A stretch of 5,347 nucleotides of DNA from Desulfobacula sp. (GTDB lineage Bacteria > Desulfobacterota > Desulfobacteria > Desulfobacterales > Desulfobacteraceae): the NCBI GenBank assembly GCA_023139225.1, contig JAGLNZ010000739.1:1-5347 (forward strand), given 5' to 3'. Below are positions 1 to 5,347 of the stretch, piece by piece (position 1 is the first letter of the stretch; every line of letters starts with the position of its first letter). Made by a program: the position numbers and the translations under genes. The notes under the pieces are model-generated. The model was not told the origin of the DNA. It made no database searches and was given only the letters and a program-made list of their open reading frames with translations.

Positions 1-115
1 AAAAAACCACCTTTCCCAATCGCAGCTTGATCTATAACCACTAAAACTGTTGAAAGGAAAAAATGTCCGTAAAAAAAGAGTTGCCTTCATCCTTTTTTAA
101 AGACTTCTCCAATAT
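1..115 (-). other. Downstream flank with an unresolved possible start of another minus-strand gene
   Basis: After the TAG at 116-118 the minus strand has GGAGAAG (104-110) and an ATG at 88-90 that stays open to the left edge (MKATLFLRTFFPFNSF..., odd in composition). The neighbouring frame is open from 86 to the edge and reads LSTVLVVIDQAAIGKGG, which looks more like real protein. The two frames could be joined across a run of seven T at 71-77. I recognise no family, and no convincing terminator is visible. The fragment is too short to name. Confidence 0.25.
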
Positions 116-1450
116 CTATATTTTTAAACTTTTCTTTAATTTTTCATTAAAGGCAATAATGTCTTTCCCAACCAATACTCGAATATTTGTTTTCAACTTT
201 GTTGCTTCAATAAATTCTCCAACAATCTCAAAACCAGGTATCTCTCGAGCCAGTTGCAATGCATCCTGGTAATATCCCGGTGTATAATAAATTCTCGTAG
301 CCTGATAATTAAAATGCCTTGCATTTGAAGGGTCAACAACACTAAATCCTTTTTGCTCAAAATAAACGCTGACTCTTTTAGCCATACGATAAATTCCATT
401 ACCATTTAACACTTCAATATTCAAATTTTTAGTTAAAACTGTATGCTGTATCTTAATATTACTGCACTTTTTATCAAATTCCGCGTGAAAGACTTCAATG
501 GGATAAGTTTCAACAATAGTTAATGCCGGTCTCCCTTTTTTATCTAAAATTTTAGAGGCCCATACCTCGGCATCCGACCGGGTTTGATACTTCCCGAACC
601 GAACCCGGTAATAAGGTCTGTCCCTGTCAATTTTTGTTATATAAGGGCAATCATAACCCTTTTCTTGTGCTTCTCTAAGAATCCTAACGGCATTATTAAT
701 ATCATAATAGGCGCCAATCTGTATGGCATAATAATTATCTTCAACTATAGGGGATTGAACTGCTTCGCTTTTTGAATTATCAATTACCTTATCCATAATG
801 TCGGTCAATGTTTCCCGGACAATTTGATTGTTCGTTAGAGTGGGAGATAAATCCTGTTTTTCCAGCTTGTATGAATTTATAGTCAGAGAACTGTTTTGTC
901 CTGATTTTGCATGAACCAAAGCAAGATTATTTCGATAGATTTCATTATGTGCATTAATTGCAATTGCCTTTTCAAATGCTTTTGTTGCCGCCTCTAAATC
1001 TCCTTTAAGTAAATTTGAATAACCGATGTTATTATACACATAATCCAGTTCTGGATTTATTTTCAAAGCTGCGCTATAAGCGTCAATTGCGGAATCATAT
1101 TGTTTTAAGTGATCATAGGAAACCCCAAGAGCATTATATGCATTGTAAAAATTAGGATCTATTTTTAATACTTTTAGAAACTCTTCTACTGCAATTTCAT
1201 GACGATTCTGTTTTTGGAAATGTCTTGCAAGTTTGTACTGATTGTCTGCATTGCCTTTAACAGGATTCACACTGGCTATGAATTTTTTTAAATCTTTTTC
1301 ATCTAATTGTTCTGCCGTTTTTAAATAATTCGAATCTGATAGAAAAGAGAACCAGTTTTTCATGGTAGCACAGCCTGAGAGAATAAAAAGACAGAAACAA
1401 ACAAACAAACATCCCATTAAAAATTTTGATATTTGATTTTTAATTATCAT
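116..1450 (-). CDS. Lipoprotein with TPR, SPOR and LytR_C domains, associated with the Tad locus
   Basis: Predicted 444-residue lipoprotein. A signal peptide with an unusually Cys/Phe-rich core ends in the lipobox Leu-Ser-Gly-Cys (Cys27). Three TPRs occupy about 69-100, 103-134 and 137-168. After a low-complexity polar linker (about 182-236) there is a SPOR domain at about 238-315 (YYAIQIGAYYDINNA ... YYRVRFGKYQTRSDAE), a fold known to bind glycan strands lacking stem peptides. A LytR_C-type domain follows at about 343-428 (LNIEVLNGNGIYRMAKRV ... IRVLVGKD); this domain is found at the C-terminus of LytR-CpsA-Psr proteins and its role is poorly defined. The catalytic LCP domain itself is absent. 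The gene lies 21 bp after the TadD-like gene. A role as a cell-wall anchor or assembly factor for the Tad apparatus is inference; it could also be called a second TadD paralogue. Domain calls are by eye. Confidence 0.85.
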   Translation of the reverse strand: MIIKNQISKFLMGCLFVCFCLFILSGCATMKNWFSFLSDSNYLKTAEQLDEKDLKKFIASVNPVKGNADNQYKLARHFQKQNRHEIAVEEFLKVLKIDPNFYNAYNALGVSYDHLKQYDSAIDAYSAALKINPELDYVYNNIGYSNLLKGDLEAATKAFEKAIAINAHNEIYRNNLALVHAKSGQNSSLTINSYKLEKQDLSPTLTNNQIVRETLTDIMDKVIDNSKSEAVQSPIVEDNYYAIQIGAYYDINNAVRILREAQEKGYDCPYITKIDRDRPYYRVRFGKYQTRSDAEVWASKILDKKGRPALTIVETYPIEVFHAEFDKKCSNIKIQHTVLTKNLNIEVLNGNGIYRMAKRVSVYFEQKGFSVVDPSNARHFNYQATRIYYTPGYYQDALQLAREIPGFEIVGEFIEATKLKTNIRVLVGKDIIAFNEKLKKSLKI

Positions 1451-1456
1451 CTTTTT

Positions 1457-1463
1457 CTCCTTT
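1457..1463 (-). promoter_or_regulatory. Strong Shine-Dalgarno of the TPR-SPOR-LytR_C gene
   Basis: The minus strand reads AAAGGAG six bases before the ATG at 1450, a near-ideal ribosome binding site that fixes the start. This gene therefore has its own strong initiation site, unlike the upstream TadD-like gene, which relies on overlap. Confidence 0.8.
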
Positions 1464-1471
1464 ATAATTGA

Positions 1472-2434
1472 TTATTTTTGCTTTAACCTGCATTTTTTAA
1501 GATTCTCATTTGCTAGCACATAAAACTGAGGGCTGAGTTCTATCGCTTTTTTAAAACATTGTGCTGCTTCATCTGTCTGGCCATTATTTAAATACCCTAC
1601 CCCGATATTATTATAGGCAACCGCTTCAGAACTTCCCTTTTTAAATGCTTCAAGCGCTTTATCATAAAGCCCTAATTTCACAAGTACCCGTCCCATGTTA
1701 TTATATACCTTATCACTGGTATATTTTAATCTTAAGGCCTGGTAGAACGAATCGATCGCCTCTTTATACCTGCCGGACCTATAAAATGAAACACCAAGGT
1801 TATTATATATAAACCCGGCAGCCGGCTTAATTGTAAGAGCGGTTTTATATTCCTTGACAGCTTGATCATATTCTTTCCTCAAATCATGTAGATTACCTAA
1901 ATAACCATATGAACGCCATAAAAGCGGATCCAAACCAATGGCCTTCTCAAAATTCAATTTCGCAATATGATACAATTTGTTTTTAAAATTGACCCGTCCT
2001 ATCCCTTCATGGGCGGGTGCAAAATCAGACTTTTTCTTCAGAATCAATTGAAATAGTTTTTGGGCTTCCTCGTTTCTGCCACCTCTAAGTAGAGCAACGC
2101 CTTTTTTATATTCAACACGTAAGTTTTCCTTGTTTTTTTTCAAAGAATTTTCATACTGCATGAAAGCCATGAAATACTTACCATTTGAAAGCATGGCATC
2201 TCCCAATTTTTCATATTCATCCGCATTGATCTCAGGGAGTTTATTTTTTTTGACTGAATCTGATCGTTCTTTGTAGCGAACCTGGGGGATCTTCCTTACA
2301 TGATCCTGAGAAGGGTTCCCATATTTTACCTGAGGTTCAACCATAATGGTTTTTGAACCGCAACCAATCAAAGAAAAATAAATCAAACCAAAGATTGGCA
2401 GAATTGTATATCTTTTTGTTTTTTTTAGAATCAT
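1472..2434 (-). CDS. tadD: TadD-like TPR lipoprotein of the Tad pilus locus
   Basis: Predicted lipoprotein of 320 residues. The N-terminus has basic residues, a hydrophobic stretch (about 10-24) and a lipobox Leu-Ile-Gly-Cys with Cys25 as the lipidated residue. A polar linker follows (about 30-68). Then come about seven tetratricopeptide repeats, roughly 72-103, 106-137, 140-170, 173-204, 208-239, 242-269 and 272-303, the last three with the recurring Tyr-Asn-Asn-x-Gly motif. TadD proteins are TPR lipoproteins thought to help the RcpA/CpaC secretin assemble or localise in the outer membrane; the assignment here rests on position after tadC, the lipobox and the TPRs, since TPR sequence alone is not specific. 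The ATG overlaps the tadC stop (ATGA) and has no clear Shine-Dalgarno, so translation is probably coupled to tadC. Confidence 0.85.
   Translation of the reverse strand: MILKKTKRYTILPIFGLIYFSLIGCGSKTIMVEPQVKYGNPSQDHVRKIPQVRYKERSDSVKKNKLPEINADEYEKLGDAMLSNGKYFMAFMQYENSLKKNKENLRVEYKKGVALLRGGRNEEAQKLFQLILKKKSDFAPAHEGIGRVNFKNKLYHIAKLNFEKAIGLDPLLWRSYGYLGNLHDLRKEYDQAVKEYKTALTIKPAAGFIYNNLGVSFYRSGRYKEAIDSFYQALRLKYTSDKVYNNMGRVLVKLGLYDKALEAFKKGSSEAVAYNNIGVGYLNNGQTDEAAQCFKKAIELSPQFYVLANENLKKCRLKQK
2431..2434 (-). promoter_or_regulatory. ATGA stop-start overlap between tadC and the TadD-like gene
   Basis: The minus strand reads ATGA: ATG starts the TadD-like gene and TGA ends tadC. The preceding bases (atcagcatttattgaa) contain no purine-rich Shine-Dalgarno, so re-initiation by ribosomes finishing tadC is the likely way this gene is translated. 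Confidence 0.8.
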
Positions 2435-3402
2435 TTCAATAAATGCTGATAAATGTTTATGGCAGCAGGGCCTAATATGACTACAAAAAGAGCCGGAAAA
2501 ATAAATAATATTAACGGAATTAAGATAGAAACCGGTAGCTTGGCAGCCTTTTCCTCTGCTCTTTGAAATCTTTGAGTTCGAAAGGAATCGGAAAATACTT
2601 TTAAAGCAGTTGCTACACTGGTCCCGAATTTATCTGTTTGAATGAGTAAAGTAACAAGGCTTTTTATTTCTGCAAGTCCTGTTCGCATGGCAAAATTTTT
2701 GAGCGCATCCCTTCTCTGTTTCCCGGCTCTCATTTCAAGATTCAATAAATACAACTCGCCACTAAGATCCGGATAGCTCAAGTTTAACTCATCCCCTACT
2801 CTTTTTAATGCACTGTCAAGCCCCATTCCTGCTTCTACACAAATAACGAGCAAATCAAGAGCGTCGGGCAGGGCTTTTAACAGTCTTTCTTTTCTTTTAT
2901 CTGTGATCTGTTTCAACCAGATATCCGGCAGATAAAAAGCCAGTAAACTTCCAAGTACGATAATCGCAGCAGTATAAGGGGTTGAAACAGCTTTATACAC
3001 CGTCATTCTTAAAATGATAAACCCACCCAAAAATAGAAAGGGAAAAAATATTTTTGCCCCCCAAAAGGCAGTTTCAATATTTTTTTGACGTAACCCTCCC
3101 CTTAAAAATCTTTTACCAACCACACCTGAATTACCAGCTCTTTGACCAATAAATATTTGCCCTAGAAAACTAAAAAAATATGTTAGTGGATTTTTAGATC
3201 CACTTTGGGACAACAATATCTCGGAGTCATCTTCATATGCGCCTTCATATTCATCATATCCTTCTTGCTGTATCTTTTTAATGAAATTCTTTTTTTGATT
3301 TCTCATATTGACGAACCGCATGACACCAAAAATAAATAAGAAAAAAATAAGGAAAAAAAGAGGGAAAATGATTACTAAAAAATTTTGGTCTAATGACAGC
3401 AT
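2431..3402 (-). CDS. tadC: TadC, inner-membrane platform protein (T2SF domain) of the Tad pilus
   Basis: Partner of TadB in the inner-membrane platform for Flp pilin assembly. It has 323 residues. Hydrophobic segments appear at about 6-28, 114-131, 141-160 and 290-312. The T2SF domain spans about 178-304. Diagnostic TadC motifs are LPDALDLLVICVEAGMGLDSAL (within 178-199), QTDKFGTSVATALKVFSDS (255-273) and the RAEEKAAKLPV segment (281-291) followed by the final LILFIFPALFVVILGPA membrane segment. A cytoplasmic loop at 47-61 is rich in Glu, Asp and Tyr. The start follows a GGAG at 3412-3415, nine bases before ATG. Its TGA overlaps the ATG of the next gene. TadB and TadC are distinguished by gene order and by these C-terminal motifs. 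Confidence 0.96.
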   Translation of the reverse strand: MLSLDQNFLVIIFPLFFLIFFLFIFGVMRFVNMRNQKKNFIKKIQQEGYDEYEGAYEDDSEILLSQSGSKNPLTYFFSFLGQIFIGQRAGNSGVVGKRFLRGGLRQKNIETAFWGAKIFFPFLFLGGFIILRMTVYKAVSTPYTAAIIVLGSLLAFYLPDIWLKQITDKRKERLLKALPDALDLLVICVEAGMGLDSALKRVGDELNLSYPDLSGELYLLNLEMRAGKQRRDALKNFAMRTGLAEIKSLVTLLIQTDKFGTSVATALKVFSDSFRTQRFQRAEEKAAKLPVSILIPLILFIFPALFVVILGPAAINIYQHLLK

Positions 3403-3411
3403 TACAATCAG

Positions 3412-3415
3412 CTCC
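3412..3415 (-). promoter_or_regulatory. Shine-Dalgarno of tadC
   Basis: GGAG on the minus strand, nine bases before the tadC ATG at 3402 and just after the tadB TAA (3421-3423). The spacing is slightly long but functional. Confidence 0.6.
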
Positions 3416-3420
3416 GAGGA

Positions 3421-4383
3421 TTAAACTTCGATTTTAACCATTTGTTTCATCACCAGCATTCCAACTACTAAAAGAACGCCTGCTCCAGCCAGCATTATCT
3501 TTCCTATAGGTTCAACAAAAAGAGGTCTTAAAAAATCAGGATTTGAAATTTGAAGCCATACCCCAATTAAAATAGGCAGTGCAACAAGAATGATTGCAGA
3601 CAATCTGCCTTCTGCTGTCAGAATCCTGACTTTTCCTTCAAATATAAACCGTTTACGAATAATATGGGCAAGACTTTCAATCAGCTCGGCAAGATTACCG
3701 CCTGTTTCTCTTTGTATAATTACAGCAATAACAAAATATTTCACTTCACTACAGTCTATCCGTTCCGTAAGACCTTTTAATGCCTCAGGGACACTCACCC
3801 CAAAATTAATCTCGTCTAATGTCTCCTCAAATTCAGTACCCAGCGGGTCCCCAAATTCATCAGCCGCCAGTTTTAAGGCACTTGTAAACGAATGACCGGC
3901 TCTTAGCGCTCTTGCAACCAGATCAAGTCCTTCATGCAGCTGGGTTTGAAATTTTAAAATTCTTTTGGTTTTAAGATTCAAAAGATAAACATAGGGAATA
4001 ATCATTAAAACAAAACCGATTAAAATTGCCAGCAATACATTATTCAGGAAATATTGGCCTGCAAGCACCCCGCATGTTCCCAAAACAGCTGACAGAAGCA
4101 GGAAAAACCCCAATGCGTATTTTGTATTTGATTGAATGACCAATTTATCCAATTTAACTGTAACAGATAGTGATGAAAGTATTTTGTCTAATAATGGAAT
4201 TTTACTGAATTCTCTCTTTTTTAGAATATCTCCAAAATCATTTTCAACAAATGTATATTTCTGAAGTCGTTTTTTTATTTTTGACCGCTGGGTTGAGGCT
4301 AAATTGCGGTAGGCAAAAAGAGTTGTCTCTATAACGGCAACCGTTACGATAAAAATCATAACACCGATAATCATGAAATCCAT
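3421..4383 (-). CDS. tadB: TadB, inner-membrane platform protein (T2SF domain) of the Tad pilus
   Basis: Polytopic inner-membrane protein that with TadC forms the platform driven by TadA, as GspF/PilC does in related systems. It has 320 residues, the usual TadB length. Hydrophobic segments appear at about 3-24, 89-109, 114-135, 261-279 and 294-313. The T2SF domain spans about 146-274, with the helical motif HEGLDLVARALRAGHSF (150-166) and the conserved RETGGNLAELIESLAHIIRKR region (225-245), both characteristic of TadB. The basic segment around 31-43 should be cytoplasmic. The start is set by an AAGGAAG Shine-Dalgarno at 4390-4396, six bases before ATG. It lies 18 bp after the frame-corrected tadA stop and 18 bp before tadC, so it sits inside a single operon. 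No defect is seen. Confidence 0.96.
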   Translation of the reverse strand: MDFMIIGVMIFIVTVAVIETTLFAYRNLASTQRSKIKKRLQKYTFVENDFGDILKKREFSKIPLLDKILSSLSVTVKLDKLVIQSNTKYALGFFLLLSAVLGTCGVLAGQYFLNNVLLAILIGFVLMIIPYVYLLNLKTKRILKFQTQLHEGLDLVARALRAGHSFTSALKLAADEFGDPLGTEFEETLDEINFGVSVPEALKGLTERIDCSEVKYFVIAVIIQRETGGNLAELIESLAHIIRKRFIFEGKVRILTAEGRLSAIILVALPILIGVWLQISNPDFLRPLFVEPIGKIMLAGAGVLLVVGMLVMKQMVKIEV

Positions 4384-4389
4384 ATAGTT

Positions 4390-4396
4390 CTTCCTT
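4390..4396 (-). promoter_or_regulatory. Shine-Dalgarno of tadB
   Basis: The minus strand reads AAGGAAG six bases before the tadB ATG at 4383. It decides the start and would allow tadB to be translated even though the in-frame tadA stop lies 164 bp upstream. Confidence 0.75.
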
Positions 4397-4401
4397 TCCG
4401 G

Positions 4402-4549
4402 CTATACCTCAACCTTAAATGATGGATCAAACTGTTCGTTGTTCACTCTTGATCCCGGCAATTTTAAATTTTTCAAGAAACTTGGGCCGGATACCGTTAA
4501 ATTGAAATCTTCCACGGACATTTCCTTCAGCGTCTACTCTTGTCTGTTT
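4402..4549 (-). pseudogene. tadA: Out-of-frame C-terminal part of tadA (two frame disruptions)
   Basis: This stretch between the TadA stop and tadB is coding-like. Skipping one T at the stop (TTT TAA read as TTT-AAA) gives [15 protein letters not shown] followed by QFNGIRPKFLEKFKIAGIK, the typical CpaF tail with its conserved GRF...GIRPKF motif. That frame would end at a TGA at 4427-4429. Skipping one more base near 4446-4450 gives VNNEQFDPSFKVEV and a TAG at 4402-4404, again matching the usual 'FDP' ending of CpaF. The restored stop lies 18 bp before tadB, the same spacing as between tadB and tadC. Seen directly: the frames and motifs. Inferred: either two sequencing or assembly indels, or a recently damaged gene. 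The residues themselves are not degraded. Confidence 0.88.
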
Positions 4550-5347
4550 AAAATGAAAAAATTTCCTGCATTGTGATCATATTTCCTTCCATACCGGTGA
4601 TTTCCTGTAGACTGATCAGCCTTCGTTTACCGTCTGACTGCCTTGAAACCTGGATAATAATATGAATGGCAGAACTGATAAACCTTCTTAAAAACTCACT
4701 GGGTATATCAAAATTGGCCATGGCAACCATGGTTTCAAGTCTCATTAAAGCATCTCGCGGCGTATTGGCATGAATCGTTGTTAAAGACCCGTCATGCCCG
4801 GTATTCATTGCCTGGAGCATATCAAAAGATTCCGCTCCGCGGACCTCGCCGACAATGATTCGGGAAGGACGCATTCGAAGACTGTTCACAACCAGATCCC
4901 GTTGCAGGATCTCTCCTTTTCCCTCGATATTTGCCGGCCGGGTTTCCATCCTTACAAGATGATCTTGTTTTAACTGTAGTTCAGCAGCATCTTCAATGGT
5001 TACAATTCTCTCATTTTCAGGTATAAACCGGGAAAGTACATTTAACAATGTTGTTTTACCACTGCCCGTCCCTCCGGAAATCAATATATTAAGCTTTGCT
5101 TTTATCAATCCCATTAAGAGGTCCTGAAGCTCCGGTACCAGTGTCTTGTTTTTAACCAGATCCTCAAGTTCAAGCGGTATCACTGCAAACCGCCGAATAG
5201 ACATCATGGGGCCGTCCAAGGCAATAGGCGGAATAACCACATTTACCCTTGATCCATCTTCAAGCCTTGCATCAACCATGGGGGTGGATTCATCAATCCT
5301 TCTTCCGACAAGTGATACAATTTTATCAATAATCTTCATCAGATGCT
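4548..5347 (-). CDS. tadA: TadA/CpaF secretion ATPase, partial (N-terminus off the window), ends at a premature stop
   Basis: Hexameric traffic ATPase of the VirB11/PulE superfamily that powers Tad (Flp) pilus assembly from the cytoplasm. The frame is open to the right edge (codons His-Leu precede the first visible Met at 5339), and TadA proteins normally carry a further N-terminal part, so that Met is internal and not the start. Counting from it, the [16 protein letters not shown] segment (11-26) is typical of CpaF. Walker [10 protein letters not shown] is at 89-97, the Asp box VTIEDAAEL at 113-121, Walker [10 protein letters not shown] at 160-168 and the His box [13 protein letters not shown] at 180-192. 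All catalytic motifs look intact. The frame stops (TAA) after ...MQEIFSF, where family members continue for roughly 50 more residues; the missing part follows out of frame (see 4402-4549). It is the most upstream visible gene of the operon. Family identity is very secure; whether this stop is real is uncertain. Confidence 0.95.
   Translation of the reverse strand, partial: HLMKIIDKIVSLVGRRIDESTPMVDARLEDGSRVNVVIPPIALDGPMMSIRRFAVIPLELEDLVKNKTLVPELQDLLMGLIKAKLNILISGGTGSGKTTLLNVLSRFIPENERIVTIEDAAELQLKQDHLVRMETRPANIEGKGEILQRDLVVNSLRMRPSRIIVGEVRGAESFDMLQAMNTGHDGSLTTIHANTPRDALMRLETMVAMANFDIPSEFLRRFISSAIHIIIQVSRQSDGKRRLISLQEITGMEGNMITMQEIFSF

Noticed and set aside
71..99. Possible terminator: A-run and T-run facing each other after the last gene
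   Set aside because: The potential stem is almost entirely A-T and short, with no GC core; it would be too weak to call a terminator.
63..272. Plus-strand reading frame of 69 codons
   Set aside because: It lies mostly opposite the LytR_C domain of the minus-strand lipoprotein and resembles no protein; it is a shadow frame.
584..775. Plus-strand reading frame opposite the SPOR region
   Set aside because: The minus strand encodes a clear SPOR domain here, so this frame is incidental.
1021..1810. Recurring TTATTATA-like motif (near 1031, 1608, 1699 and 1801)
   Set aside because: On the coding strand these are Tyr-Asn-Asn codons of successive TPR units, so the repeat reflects protein structure and is not a DNA element or binding site.
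3590..3895. Plus-strand reading frame of 101 codons inside tadB
   Set aside because: It lies entirely opposite the conserved T2SF domain of tadB, is Ser/Ile-rich, and has no family features; it is a shadow frame.
4384..4547. Intergenic regulatory region between tadA and tadB
   Set aside because: Most of it translates, in corrected frames, into the conserved TadA C-terminus; only the last 18 bases are truly intergenic and hold the tadB Shine-Dalgarno.
5337..5339. ATG as the start of tadA
   Set aside because: The frame is open upstream to the window edge and the Met lies inside the conserved CpaF core, before the VGRRIDES segment; the true start lies outside.

Overview
The window is an AT-rich piece of a Tad (tight adherence, Flp-type / type IVc) pilus operon. 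Every recognisable gene lies on the minus strand, so transcription runs from the right edge to the left. The gene order tadA(cpaF)-tadB-tadC-tadD is the classic core of the Tad secretion machine. The divergent Tad proteins, low-GC composition and two Gram-negative-style TPR lipoproteins suggest a Deltaproteobacteria/Desulfobacterota-type organism. That assignment is inference from general appearance and is not proven by the window.

Layout from right to left. (1) 5347-4548: the ATPase core of TadA/CpaF, whose N-terminus lies beyond the right edge. (2) 4549-4402: this looks like an intergenic gap but reads clearly as the missing TadA C-terminus in two successive other frames, so tadA carries two single-base frame disruptions close together. 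(3) 4383-3421 tadB and 3402-2431 tadC: the two inner-membrane T2SF/GspF-type platform proteins. (4) 2434-1472: a TadD-like lipoprotein with about seven TPRs, overlapping tadC by ATGA. (5) 1450-116: a second lipoprotein with the architecture TPR - SPOR - LytR_C. (6) 115-1: the downstream region, where a further minus-strand gene may begin but cannot be resolved.

How they would work together: TadA hydrolyses ATP at the cytoplasmic face and drives the TadB/TadC platform, which assembles Flp pilin. TadD-type TPR lipoproteins help assemble or localise the outer-membrane secretin. The second lipoprotein adds a peptidoglycan-binding SPOR module and a LytR_C module, so it could anchor the apparatus to the cell wall. 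Gene spacing is tight throughout (18-21 bp or overlapping), with Shine-Dalgarno sites before tadB, tadC and the last gene, and no internal promoter or terminator that I can support. The most notable points are the double frame disruption in tadA and the unusual wall-binding lipoprotein.
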